Shown here in pieces: positions 24,466 through 32,855 of a DNA stretch of 35,521 nucleotides. The notes under the pieces were generated by a model, which was given only the letters and a program-made list of their open reading frames with translations, was not told the origin of the DNA and did not search any database. The position numbers were made by a program, and so were the translations under genes. Where the stretch lies: positions 1 through 35,521 of the forward strand of contig NZ_JAAXYC010000053.1 of NCBI RefSeq assembly GCF_018619185.1. The letters are read 5' to 3'. Position 1 is the first letter of the stretch. Each line of letters starts with the position of its first letter. This stretch comes from Streptomyces sp. McG3 (GTDB lineage: Bacteria; Actinomycetota; Actinomycetes; Streptomycetales; Streptomycetaceae).

Positions 24466-25281
24466 ATGGAGACCGAAGAGCCGCCCCGGGTGGGCCTGTT
24501 GCTCCGGGAGTGGCGCCGCCGCCGCAAGCTCAGCCAGCTCGACCTGGCGCTGGCGGCGGACTCCTCGACCCGGCACCTCTCCTGCGTGGAGACGGGCCGT
24601 GCCCGGCCGAGCCGGGAGATGGTCCTGCGGCTCGCCGAGCACCTCGACGTCCCGCTGCGGGACCGCAACGGCCTTCTGCTGGCGGCCGGTTACGCCCCCG
24701 CGTACCGGGAGTCGCCGCTCGACAGCGAGCGGATGGCCATGGTGCGGTCCGCGGTCAGGGCGATGCTGGCCGGCCACGAGCCGTACCCGGCCGCGGCGAT
24801 CGACCGGATGTGGAACATCGTCGACCGCAACGACGCGATGTCCCTCCTGCTCGGCACCGTGCCGCCGCACCTGACGGAGTCGGGCGGCAATGTGATGCGG
24901 CTGATCCTCCACCCGGAGGGCCTCGCCTCCCAGTGCCTGAACTTCGCCCAGGTCCGCGCCCATGCCCTCGGCCGGCTGCGGCACCAGGCCGGGACCACCG
25001 GCCACCGCGATCTGCGGGAGCTGTACGAGGAGGTGTCCGCCTACCCGGCCCCGCCGGACCTCGACACCGACCCCGGGCCGGTGGACCCGACGGGCATCGT
25101 CGTCCCGTTGCGCATCCGCACGCCGCTCGGCGACATGGCGTTCTTCAGCACGATCGCCACCTTCGGCGCCCCCGCCGACGTGACCCTCTCGGAACTCGCG
25201 GTGGAGTCGTTCTTCCCGATGGACGAGCAGACGGACACCTTGCTGCGCGCCCTGGCGGCGATGGGTCCCGAGGGTCAGTGA
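24466..25281 (+). CDS. XRE-family regulator with MmyB-like ligand domain
   Basis: The 271-residue protein has an N-terminal XRE helix-turn-helix (about residues 10-66; LREWRRRRKLSQLDLALAAD and SCVETGRARPS). The C-terminal MmyB-type PAS-like ligand-binding domain contains MWNIVDRNDAM and LRELYEEVSAY. This architecture is very common in Streptomyces. In several studied cases these proteins regulate an adjacent divergent gene in response to a small ligand, often a fatty acid. The ATG has no strong Shine-Dalgarno site. The 3' end overlaps the convergent small gene by 7 bases. Confidence 0.88.
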   Translation: METEEPPRVGLLLREWRRRRKLSQLDLALAADSSTRHLSCVETGRARPSREMVLRLAEHLDVPLRDRNGLLLAAGYAPAYRESPLDSERMAMVRSAVRAMLAGHEPYPAAAIDRMWNIVDRNDAMSLLLGTVPPHLTESGGNVMRLILHPEGLASQCLNFAQVRAHALGRLRHQAGTTGHRDLRELYEEVSAYPAPPDLDTDPGPVDPTGIVVPLRIRTPLGDMAFFSTIATFGAPADVTLSELAVESFFPMDEQTDTLLRALAAMGPEGQ

Positions 25282-25499
25282 CGCCGCTGTCCTGAGCCCG
25301 GGCCCGGCTCCCCGTGGGGGTGGTCCCGGAAGGCCCGTCCGTCGGTCCGCATCCGCTGCGCGCGCAGCCGGGCCGCCTGCTCGATCAGCAGCCCGTCCGC
25401 GTTCTCGGTGGGCCCGCGACGCCCGCGCCGGACCAGCACCACCGCGCACCACGCGATCGCCCCGCCCAGTCCCGCCAACAGTGCGACCAATGCCCCCAT
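25275..25499 (-). CDS. Small one-TM protein, unknown
   Basis: The 74-residue product has one N-terminal transmembrane helix (MGALVALLAGLGGAIAWCAV) followed by a basic cytoplasmic tail ending in Arg/His residues. GGAGGGG lies about 11 bases before the ATG at 25499. An upstream in-frame start at 25568 would bury the helix behind a charged segment. It overlaps the end of the XRE gene by 7 bases on the other strand. No family is recognised. Confidence 0.6.
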   Translation of the reverse strand: MGALVALLAGLGGAIAWCAVVLVRRGRRGPTENADGLLIEQAARLRAQRMRTDGRAFRDHPHGEPGPGSGQRRH

Positions 25500-25583
25500 G
25501 GAATTCCGTTCCCCTCCGCTTCGGCCGAGCCGGTGAGCGCGATTCTCCCTGCCCCGTTTCCGCCCCACAAGATCGCCCTCCGG

Positions 25584-25611
25584 TTGACTTCATACCCCTG
25601 GGGGGTATCTT
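25584..25611 (+). promoter_or_regulatory. CsoR-type copper operator and promoter
   Basis: A perfect palindrome ATACCCCTGGGGGGTAT (25592-25608) matches the ATACCCC-N3-GGGGTAT form of CsoR boxes. It sits between a TTGACT -35 (25584-25589) and a TATCTT -10 (25606-25611) with a 16-base spacer. CsoR leaves such sites when it binds Cu(I), so the downstream gene should be copper induced. Confidence 0.8.
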
Positions 25612-25658
25612 GGATGGTGAGTGGTCGCGACCCGGCGACCTTGACGAGGGAGTGGGCC

Positions 25659-26630
25659 ATGCATACCGGTCTCAAGATCACGGCCTTCGCCGCAGCGCTC
25701 GCGGCGACCTTCGGGTCGGCGTACGCGGTGGGCGGGGCCATGGATCCCGCCGTCGCCGAGAAGCAGCCGTCCCACCAGGACGGTCACGGCGCGAAGGATC
25801 GCCCGGCCGCGGAGAAGGGGGCGGCCGAGAAGAGCGCGGGGGAGGCCCCGGAGCTTCCCGGCGGCCTGCAGATCTCCCAGGGGGGTTACGCCCTCGACCT
25901 CGGCACCCCGCGCGTGGAGGCGGGCGAGCCCGCCGAGCTGCGCTTCGCCGTCGTGGACGAGGACTCCTCCCGCAAGGTCACGGCGTTCCGCCGTGAGTAC
26001 GGCAAAGAGCTGCACCTGATCGTGGCGTCGAGCGACCTCACCACCTATCGGCACCTGCACCCCGAGCGGGCCGCCGACGGCACCTGGTCCACCCCCGTCG
26101 AGCTCCCCGAGGCCGGCGGCTACCGGGTCTTCGCCGACTTCACCCCGGACGTGAAGAACGCCGAGGGCGTCACTCTGGGCGCGGACCTCGCCGTATCGGG
26201 CGACGCGCGCCCCGAGGCGCTGCCGGAGGCCGCGCGGACGGTGGCCGTCGACGGGTACGAGGTGACGCTCGACGGAGCGCTGCGCCCCGGTGCGGGCAGC
26301 GAGCTGAAGCTGGAGGTCGAGAAGGACGGCGAGCCGGTCACCGACCTCCAGCCCTACCTCGGCGCGTACGGCCACCTCGTCGCGCTGCGCGCCGGAGACC
26401 TGGCCTACCTCCACGTGCACCCGAACGGCGAACCGGGCGACGGGCGGACGAAGCCGGGGCCGGAGGTCTCCTTCACCGCGACCGCCCCGAGCAAGGGTGC
26501 CTACCGCCTCTTCCTCGACTTCCGGCACGAGGGGAAGGTCCGTACGGCCGCCTTCACCGTGCACGCCGGGGGAGCCGCGGCCGGGGAACCCGTGCCGGAG
26601 AACGAGGAATCCGCCGAGCACGGACACTGA
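25659..26630 (+). CDS. Copper-responsive secreted His-rich protein
   Basis: The 323-residue exported protein has an N-terminal signal (KITAFAAALAATFGSAYA). A charged linker rich in Lys, Glu, Ala and His follows, then two beta-rich domains. Each domain contains histidine clusters (YRHLHPE; YGHLVALRAGDLAYLHVHP), and the C terminus ends EHGH. The CsoR-type promoter 48 bases upstream links it to copper. It probably binds or buffers copper outside the membrane; the exact family name is uncertain to me. The ATG has GAGGGAG upstream. No copper ATPase, CopZ or csoR gene lies next to it. Confidence 0.8.
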   Translation: MHTGLKITAFAAALAATFGSAYAVGGAMDPAVAEKQPSHQDGHGAKDRPAAEKGAAEKSAGEAPELPGGLQISQGGYALDLGTPRVEAGEPAELRFAVVDEDSSRKVTAFRREYGKELHLIVASSDLTTYRHLHPERAADGTWSTPVELPEAGGYRVFADFTPDVKNAEGVTLGADLAVSGDARPEALPEAARTVAVDGYEVTLDGALRPGAGSELKLEVEKDGEPVTDLQPYLGAYGHLVALRAGDLAYLHVHPNGEPGDGRTKPGPEVSFTATAPSKGAYRLFLDFRHEGKVRTAAFTVHAGGAAAGEPVPENEESAEHGH

Positions 26631-26880
26631 GCGTGGCCTGTCCGTCCCGGGCGGGCTCCATAACGATCAGCACACGGGTGGAGCGCGCCCCGCCGTACGG
26701 GTGGAGGAGGGCCGCCGACGATCCCGGTGAGCAACGGCCCTTCCCCCGGGGCCAGTCCACGGATCCGCTCTGCCTCGGTGCGACGCGCCGAGGAGGGGCG
26801 CGAGGACCGGCGGACCCGCTGTGGGGCCCTGGTGTCCGGCGGTGCGGGAGGGGGCTTGTTGAGGCGTGGACCTCTCTGGC

Positions 26881-26899
26881 TTAGGCTTGCCTAACCTTA
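26881..26899 (+). promoter_or_regulatory. Iron box (DmdR/IdeR type)
   Basis: TTAGGCTTGCCTAACCTTA agrees at about 15 of 19 positions with the actinobacterial iron box TTAGGTTAGGCTAACCTAA. It lies 29 bases before the siderophore binding-protein ATG. DmdR/IdeR with Fe(II) would repress the operon when iron is plentiful. The rest of 26631-26880 shows no gene. Confidence 0.8.
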
Positions 26900-26927
26900 A
26901 CTTGCCCGGCCAACCTGAGGACCCTCC

Positions 26928-27980
26928 ATGCTCGGCTTCACCCGCGTGCGCCGCCACACCCTCGCCGCGACGGCCACCACCGTCGCCCTCGCCGTCGCCC
27001 TCGTCGGCTGCTCCTCGGACGGCGACGGCGACAAGGACGGGGCGAAGGACTCGGCGAAGAGCGGCGGCGGTGCCTTCCCCGTCTCGATCAAGAGCTCGCT
27101 CGGCACCGCGAAGATCGAGGAGAAGCCCGAGCGCGTCGTCACCCTCGGCCAGGGCTCCGCCGAGACCGCGATAGCCCTCGGCCAGACCCCGGTCGGCATC
27201 GAGAGCTACCCCTGGGGCAGCGACAAGTCCGGCTACCTGCCGTGGATCAACGAGGCCGTCAAGAAGTCCGGCGACAAGCTGCCCAAGCAGTTCACGGGCG
27301 GCGAGGAGATCGACTTCGAGGCGATCACCGAGCTGGAGCCGGACGTCATCCTCGCACCCTGGTCGGGCATCACGCAGAAGCAGTACGACGTCCTCAAGGA
27401 CATCGCCCCCACGGTCGCCTACCCCGACCAGGCGTGGAGCACCGACTGGGACCAGCAGATCGACATCATCGGCAAGGCGCTCGGCCGGACCGAGGACACG
27501 AACGGTCTCAAGACGAAGATCGAGAAGCAGCTCGCCGACGCCGCGGCCACCCGGCCGAACTACAAGGACGTCACCTTCTCCTACATCTACAACTCCGGCC
27601 CCGGCACCCTCGGCGTCTTCAAGCCCGAGGAGCAGCGCGTCAAGATGGTCTCCTCGCTCGGCCTGAAGGTCGACCCGGTCGTCGACGGCTTCAAGGAGAC
27701 CCCCGGCACCGACTCGGCCCTCATCGGCCTGGAGAACGCCGAGAAGCTCAAGGACAGCGACCTCGTCTTCACGTTCTACACGGACGAGAAGAACCGCAAG
27801 GAGATCGAGGGCCAGAAGCTGTACGGCGCGATCCCCGCGATCAAGAAGGGCGCCGTCGTCGCGAGCAACGACAACTCCTTCGTCACCGCCTCCTCGATCA
27901 TCAACCCGCTGACCGTGCCCTGGACGATCGAGCGCTACCTGCCGATCATCGACAAGGCCGTCAAGACCGCCGGCAAGTAA
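26928..27980 (+). CDS. Iron-siderophore ABC transporter binding lipoprotein
   Basis: The 350-residue lipoprotein has lipobox LVGC (C28) and then an Asp/Lys/Gly-rich linker. A class III (FecB/FhuD-type) periplasmic binding domain follows, with ERVVTLGQGSAETAIALGQTPVGI near the start and LEPDVILAPWSGIT. It captures ferric siderophore at the cell surface and delivers it to the two permeases encoded next. The iron box upstream indicates iron repression. The siderophore cannot be deduced from sequence. Confidence 0.9.
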   Translation: MLGFTRVRRHTLAATATTVALAVALVGCSSDGDGDKDGAKDSAKSGGGAFPVSIKSSLGTAKIEEKPERVVTLGQGSAETAIALGQTPVGIESYPWGSDKSGYLPWINEAVKKSGDKLPKQFTGGEEIDFEAITELEPDVILAPWSGITQKQYDVLKDIAPTVAYPDQAWSTDWDQQIDIIGKALGRTEDTNGLKTKIEKQLADAAATRPNYKDVTFSYIYNSGPGTLGVFKPEEQRVKMVSSLGLKVDPVVDGFKETPGTDSALIGLENAEKLKDSDLVFTFYTDEKNRKEIEGQKLYGAIPAIKKGAVVASNDNSFVTASSIINPLTVPWTIERYLPIIDKAVKTAGK

Positions 27981-28030
27981 TTCCGGACCGGTATCCGAAC
28001 CGCCGAGCCCACAAGGCACACTCCACTCCC

Positions 28031-29068
28031 ATGGCAACCACCACGGTCGCACCGCCGAGCGGTGCCGGTACCTCCCGTACCGGCGCCGCTCGGCTGGCGT
28101 TCCTCCTGCTCCTCGGCCTGGCCGCGCTGGCCCTCGCGCTCTGCGCGAGCGTCATGTTCGGCAGTCGCAGCACCTCGCTCGGTGATGTCGTCGACGTCCT
28201 CGGAGGCACCGCCGACCCCAACATCACCGTCATCATCGAGAGCCGCTACCCGCGCACCGTCCTCGGCGTCCTCGCCGGACTCTGCCTCGCGGTCGCGGGC
28301 ACCCTCATGCAGGGCGTCTCGCGCAACCCGCTGGCCGAACCGGGCCTCCTCGGCATCAACGCCGGCGCCTCCGCGAGCATCGTCGCCGCGACCGCCTGGC
28401 TCGGGGCCTCCGGCGCCACCGACACCATGTGGTGGGCGCTGCCCGGAGCCCTGGTCGCCGGCGTCCTGGTCCATGTGATCGGCTCCGCCGGTACGGGGAC
28501 GAGCGTGGTGCGCCTGGTGCTCGCCGGAGCGGTGCTCACGGCCGTGCTCATGGCGTTCATCCAGGCGGTGACCCTCAGCAAACCGCAGGTCTTCGACAGC
28601 TACCGCTACTGGGTCGTGGGAGCGCTCGGCGGCCGGGACTTCGATGTCTTCTGGTCCGTCCTGCCCTTCGCCGCCGTCGGTTTCCTGCTCGCCCTCGCGC
28701 TCGGCCCCGGCCTCAACGCGCTGGCCCTCGGCGACGCCACCGCCGTCGCGCTCGGCTCGCACCCCGGGCGCACCCGGGGCGGCGGACTGCTCGCTGCCAC
28801 GCTGCTCAGCGCCGCCGCGACCGCCGCCGTCGGCCCGATCGCCTTCGTCGGCCTCGCCGTCCCGCACGTCGTACGGGCCCTGGTCGGCGTCGACTTCCGC
28901 GCCCAGATCCTCTTCTCCGCCCTGCTCGGCCCCACCCTCCTGCTCCTCGCGGACGTGGTGGGCCGGGTCGTCATGCGCCCCACCGAACTCATGGTCGGCG
29001 TCGTCACCGCCTTCATCGGCGCACCCGCGCTGCTCATCGCCGTACGCAGGATGCGGGGCACCTCATGA
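28031..29068 (+). CDS. FecCD-family siderophore permease, first subunit
   Basis: The 345-residue permease has about nine or ten helices. FecCD signatures are SRYPRTVLGVLAGLCLAVAG with MQGVSRNPLAEPGLLGI, and the C-terminal GPIAFVGLAVPHVVRALVG. The ATG lies 50 bases after the binding-protein gene and its Shine-Dalgarno site is weak. The 3' end overlaps the next permease gene by 4 bases. Confidence 0.9.
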   Translation: MATTTVAPPSGAGTSRTGAARLAFLLLLGLAALALALCASVMFGSRSTSLGDVVDVLGGTADPNITVIIESRYPRTVLGVLAGLCLAVAGTLMQGVSRNPLAEPGLLGINAGASASIVAATAWLGASGATDTMWWALPGALVAGVLVHVIGSAGTGTSVVRLVLAGAVLTAVLMAFIQAVTLSKPQVFDSYRYWVVGALGGRDFDVFWSVLPFAAVGFLLALALGPGLNALALGDATAVALGSHPGRTRGGGLLAATLLSAAATAAVGPIAFVGLAVPHVVRALVGVDFRAQILFSALLGPTLLLLADVVGRVVMRPTELMVGVVTAFIGAPALLIAVRRMRGTS

Positions 29069-30132
29069 CCGTCACCGAACAGACCGCCCCCGCACACAAG
29101 GCCCCCCGCGGCTATCTGGTCGTCGGCCGCACCGTGGCGATACCCATGCGCCGGGCCTCCGTGTTCGCGGGCGCCGGGCTCTTCGTCCTCCTCCTCGCGG
29201 CCGCCGTCACGACGCTGGCCTGGGGACGCCTCGGCATCGACCTCGCGGACCTGCCCGCCGCGCTCGTCGGCGACGCCGAGGGCAAGGACCGGTTCGTCTT
29301 CAACCGGCTGCGCGGCCCCCGCGTCACCGTCGCCATCGGGGTCGGCGCGGCACTCGGCCTCTCCGGCGCCCTCTTCCAGTCCGTCACCCGCAACCCGCTC
29401 GGCAGCCCGGACGTCATCGGACTCTCCGCCGGGGCCGGCGCGGGCGCCGCGATCTGCGCCCTGATGTTCCCCGACACGGTCCCGGTCGCCATCGGGGCGC
29501 TCCTCGGCGCGGTCCTCGCGATGGCCCTCGTGTACGTCTCCACCGGCACCGGCTTCCGTAACCCCGCCCGGCTCGTCATCGCCGGGATCGGCGTCGCCGC
29601 GATGGGCGCGGCCGTCACCCAGTACGTCGTCTACGCCCTGGAACGCGACAAGGCCTCCGTCCTCACCGCCTATGTCAACGGCAGCCTGACGGCCCGCTCC
29701 TGGACCGACGCCACCACCATCTGGCTGGTCCTGCTCGCCGCGGCCCCGCTGACCGCGCTGATCTCCCGGCGGCTCGACATCGGCGAGATGGGCGACGACA
29801 TCGCCGAGGGACTGGGCTCCGAGCCGAAGAAGGCCAAGACCCTCGCCGTGGTCCTGGCCATCGCCCTCTCGGCCGCCGCGGTCAGCGTCTCGGGTCCCAT
29901 CGCCTTCATCGCCCTGACCGCGCCCCAGATCGCCAAGCGCCTCACCCGCGGCTCCGGGCCGCACCTGCTGCTCTCCGCCCTCACCGGCGGCCTGCTGCTG
30001 GTGCTCGCGGACCTCTGCTCCCAGCAGCTGGCACTCTTCGACGACCTGCCGGTCGGGATCTACACGATGGCGATCGGCGGCGCGTACCTCGGCTGTCTGC
30101 TGGTACGGGAATGGCGCAAGGGCGTGCTCTGA
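29065..30132 (+). CDS. FecCD-family siderophore permease, second subunit
   Basis: The 355-residue paralogue of the preceding permease has the same landmarks: RLRGPRVTVAIGVGAALGLSG, SVTRNPLGSPDVIGL and GPIAFIALTAPQIAKRLT. The ATG overlaps the previous stop (ATGA). The two permeases would form a heterodimer. No ATP-binding protein gene follows within the window. Confidence 0.9.
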   Translation: MTVTEQTAPAHKAPRGYLVVGRTVAIPMRRASVFAGAGLFVLLLAAAVTTLAWGRLGIDLADLPAALVGDAEGKDRFVFNRLRGPRVTVAIGVGAALGLSGALFQSVTRNPLGSPDVIGLSAGAGAGAAICALMFPDTVPVAIGALLGAVLAMALVYVSTGTGFRNPARLVIAGIGVAAMGAAVTQYVVYALERDKASVLTAYVNGSLTARSWTDATTIWLVLLAAAPLTALISRRLDIGEMGDDIAEGLGSEPKKAKTLAVVLAIALSAAAVSVSGPIAFIALTAPQIAKRLTRGSGPHLLLSALTGGLLLVLADLCSQQLALFDDLPVGIYTMAIGGAYLGCLLVREWRKGVL

Positions 30133-30160
30133 GCGGCCGGAGGTACCGTGCCGCCGCAAA

Positions 30161-30172
30161 GGCCTTCGGGCC
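30161..30172 (+). terminator. Possible small UUCG hairpin after the siderophore operon
   Basis: GGCC-TTCG-GGCC (30161-30172) can form a 4-bp stem with a stable UUCG loop, flanked by AA and TT that may weakly extend it. It is 29 bases after the permease stop. It is short, so the call is tentative. Confidence 0.3.
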
Positions 30173-30271
30173 GTTCCATGGAGGGCGGTTCACCTGCTGA
30201 ACGGGGCCCGGGGGCGGCGCGGGGGCGGTGACGACTGGTCACGTACAGGTTCGTCGACCATACTGCCCGCC

Positions 30272-30844
30272 GTGGAGCAGAGCATAGATTCGAACAAGAA
30301 GCCCGAGTTCGCCGCAGGCACCGACCCGGCGTTCATCCCCCTGCCCGGACTGGCGGCGCCCGTCGCCACCCGGAAGCCCGAACCGGAATCGGAGGCCGGT
30401 CCGGAGGACGCTGCTCCGGAGGCGGCGTCGGAGACGGAGTCGGCGTCGGAACGCGACGACGAGGCTGTGGAGGCCGACGCCGACCAGGAACCGGAATCGG
30501 CGGCGGGCGACGCCGGCCCGGAGAGTGAGGCCCGGAACGAGGCCGGGGGCGACACCGTCGAGGAGGGCCCCGTCTTCGAGGTCAGCGACCGACGCGGTTC
30601 GATCCGGGTGGCCCGTGAAGGTGTCCGCTTCACGCTCGACGACCAGGAGGCCGACTTCCACTGGGACGAGATCGGCGCGGTGGAGACCACCCCGGCGCGC
30701 TTCGGCCGCCGGTTCACGGTGACCGTCCACCTGTCGAGCCGCCGTTGGTTCAACGCCGAGGTCGAGGCGGCGAGCCGCGCCGAGCTCAAGGGCTGGCCGG
30801 CCGAGCTGGACACCGTCCTGGACGCCTACTTCGAGGAGTCCTGA
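30272..30844 (+). CDS. Acidic-linker protein with C-terminal PH-like domain, unknown
   Basis: The 190-residue protein has a long disordered acidic first half (Glu/Ala/Pro/Asp rich, about residues 25-100). A compact beta-rich C-terminal domain (about 101-190) contains GSIRVAREGVRFTLDDQEADFHW and ends LDAYFEES. It resembles short PH-like domains, but I cannot name a family. The GTG has no Shine-Dalgarno site; a CATACT -10-like hexamer lies about 8 bases upstream (30259-30264), which suggests a leaderless transcript. No operon partner is evident. Confidence 0.7.
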   Translation: MEQSIDSNKKPEFAAGTDPAFIPLPGLAAPVATRKPEPESEAGPEDAAPEAASETESASERDDEAVEADADQEPESAAGDAGPESEARNEAGGDTVEEGPVFEVSDRRGSIRVAREGVRFTLDDQEADFHWDEIGAVETTPARFGRRFTVTVHLSSRRWFNAEVEAASRAELKGWPAELDTVLDAYFEES

Positions 30845-31058
30845 GCCGTCTGCCGTGAGACACCCCGCCGGGGTGTCGCACGGGTGTCCCGCCGATGGGG
30901 CGGGGCCGGACGGCGGTTCCGGCCACGCCGCGCGGTGCCGAGTCCTGCCGTGCGGCGCCGGACCGTGCGGCGCCGAGCCCTGCCGTGCGCGGAGCGTCGT
31001 GCCGTGCTCTCCCGCGCCCTGGCGCTTCGTGACGCGTCGCGCCAGGCCCTGCCCGGCA

Positions 31059-31724
31059 TCAGGGCCGTTCGCGGCCCTGGCCCCGGACGCGCATCACGAT
31101 GTAACCCACCAGCGCGACCGCGGCCAGCCCCAGCACGACCTTGGTCACGACGCCGACGTACGCCCCGACCACGTCCCACTGGTCGCCCAGCCAGTATCCG
31201 GCCATCACGAGCACGGTGTTCCACACCAGGCTGCCCGCCGTCGTCAGCCCGACGAACACCGGCAGCGGCATGCGCTCCACGCCCGCGGGCACCGAGATCA
31301 GACTCCGGAACACCGGCACCATGCGGCCCAGCAGCACCGCCTTCGTGCCGTGCCGGGCGAACCACTCCTCCGTCCGCACCAGGTCGGAGGCCTTGACCAG
31401 GGGGAGCTTCGCCCACCAGGCGTGCATCCGCTCCCGGCCGAACACGGCTCCGATCCCGTACAGGACCACCGCGCCGACGACCGAGCCGAGCGTCGTCCAG
31501 AACAGGGCCGAGGCGATGCTGAGCACCCCCTGCGACGCGGCGAACCCGGTCAGCGGCAGGATGACCTCGCTGGGCAGCGGCGGGAACAGGTTCTCCAGCG
31601 CGATGGCCGCACCCGCGCCGGGACCACCGAACGTCTCGACCAGCCCGGTGGCCCAGCCGACGATGCCCCCCTGCGGTTCCGGGGCGGCGAGCAGTTCCCG
31701 GGCGGCTGACAGGGTCAGGTGCAT
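31059..31724 (-). CDS. DedA-family membrane protein
   Basis: The 221-residue integral membrane protein has the DedA/SNARE-associated fold landmarks: ENLFPPLPSEVILPLTGF near residue 43 and GRMVPVFRSLISVPAGVERM near residue 133. DedA proteins are linked to undecaprenyl-phosphate or phospholipid recycling and envelope homeostasis. The ATG is at 31724, 14 bases after the stop of the SIS-domain gene on the same strand, so they may be cotranscribed. The stretch 30845-31058 downstream shows imperfect GCCGTGCGGCGCCG repeats and no gene. Confidence 0.88.
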   Translation of the reverse strand: MHLTLSAARELLAAPEPQGGIVGWATGLVETFGGPGAGAAIALENLFPPLPSEVILPLTGFAASQGVLSIASALFWTTLGSVVGAVVLYGIGAVFGRERMHAWWAKLPLVKASDLVRTEEWFARHGTKAVLLGRMVPVFRSLISVPAGVERMPLPVFVGLTTAGSLVWNTVLVMAGYWLGDQWDVVGAYVGVVTKVVLGLAAVALVGYIVMRVRGQGRERP

Positions 31725-31738
31725 GGGTCCATGGTCTC

Positions 31739-32626
31739 TCAGGCCCCGTCGAGCACCACAGAGCGGCTCAGATGGCGCGGCAGGTCCGGGTCGAGCCCCC
31801 GCGCGGCCGCACGGGCGAGTGCGAGACGCTGTACGCGTACGAGATCGGCCAGCGGGTCGAGCGCGCCGTCCACCCACTGGGCGCCCGTCGCGCGCACCTG
31901 CTCGGGCAGGCCCTCGGGGGCCTCGCCGAACATCCAGGTCGCGGTGGACGCGGTGGAGATGCTGATGGGGCCGTGGCGGTACTCCATCGCGGGGTAGGAC
32001 TCCGTCCAGGACAGCGAGGCCTCCTTCATCTTCAGCGCCGCCTCGTGGGCCAGCCCGACCGTCCACCCCCGGCCCAGGAAGGAGAACTGGGTGCTTTGCA
32101 GCAGCCCCTCGGGCAGCGGCTCGGCGAGCGCGGTCTCCGCGTCCGCGACCACGGCCTCGGAGTGCAGGCCGAGGTGCGCCCGCAGCAGGGTGAGGGCGGT
32201 CGTGGCGAAGCGCGTCTGGACGACGGACCGTTCGTCGGCGAAGTCCAGGACGACGAGATCGTCGGCCGCCGCCCTGACCGGGGTCTCCGGATCCGCCGTG
32301 ACGGCCACCGTACGGGTGGTCCCGCGCAGCCGGGTCAGCAGCTCCAGCACCTCGGTCGTGGTCCCCGAGCGGGTCAGCGCGACGACGCGGTCGTAGCGGC
32401 GGCCGAAGGGGAATTCGGAGGCGGCGAAGGCGTCCGACTCGCCCTGGCCGGAGCCCTCGCGGAGCCCGGCGTAGGCCTGCGCCATGTAGAAGGAGGTACC
32501 GCAGCCGACGACCGCGATCCGCTCGCCCGCGACGGGCAGGGCGGCGGTCTCGGGGCCGCCCGCCAAGGCGGCGGCGCGCCGCCAGCAGGCGGGCTGACTG
32601 GCTGTCTCGGTCTCGGCATACGACAC
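31739..32626 (-). CDS. SIS-domain sugar-phosphate isomerase/deaminase-like protein
   Basis: The 295-residue protein has two SIS domains like the isomerase half of GlmS and like AgaS/FrlB proteins. GCGTSFYMAQ (about residue 42) and LTRSGTTTEVLELL (about residue 84) bind sugar phosphate. LGRGWTVGLAHEAALKMKE and EYRHGPISIS belong to the second domain. There is no glutaminase domain, so it probably acts on an amino sugar phosphate rather than making glucosamine-6-phosphate. The GTG start is at 32626. A DeoR-type regulator gene is divergent from it, which is typical for sugar catabolism. Confidence 0.83.
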   Translation of the reverse strand: MSYAETETASQPACWRRAAALAGGPETAALPVAGERIAVVGCGTSFYMAQAYAGLREGSGQGESDAFAASEFPFGRRYDRVVALTRSGTTTEVLELLTRLRGTTRTVAVTADPETPVRAAADDLVVLDFADERSVVQTRFATTALTLLRAHLGLHSEAVVADAETALAEPLPEGLLQSTQFSFLGRGWTVGLAHEAALKMKEASLSWTESYPAMEYRHGPISISTASTATWMFGEAPEGLPEQVRATGAQWVDGALDPLADLVRVQRLALARAAARGLDPDLPRHLSRSVVLDGA

Positions 32627-32691
32627 GTCTGCACTCCACGGGAACGAGGTGGACCACGGGAACGGGGCTGAGCGGGGCCGATCAGCCCGGA

Positions 32692-32717
32692 TGTAGAATT
32701 CTGCACGTTACATGCAG
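32692..32717. promoter_or_regulatory. Overlapping palindromes between SIS and DeoR genes
   Basis: TGTAGAATTCTGCA (32692-32705, one mismatched pair) overlaps CTGCA-N7-TGCAG (32701-32717). An A-rich stretch with CAA repeats follows at 32725-32739. This AT-rich island in a GC-rich genome lies between two divergent genes and is the likely operator and promoter area. Confidence 0.5.
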
Positions 32718-32855
32718 TTATCGAGCAAAAACAAGCAAGCCGCAGGTGGGTGAAGGGCTCCCGGGAGGCCCTGTGCGACGCTTGCGGCGGTCCGGCCCCC
32801 GGCGACCGCGTTCCCGCGAAACGCGGTGCCCGCGCCGGACGGTGAGGAGACGCTC

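Noticed and set aside
22258..25593. Very long minus-strand frame suggesting a photolyase fusion of over 1100 residues
   Set aside because: Only the part from 23775 down matches the family; the upstream part crosses the membrane-protein gene and the XRE gene in the wrong frame.
30845..31058. Arg-rich frames in the GCCGTGCGG-type repeats
   Set aside because: Low-complexity sequence between convergent genes with no credible start site.
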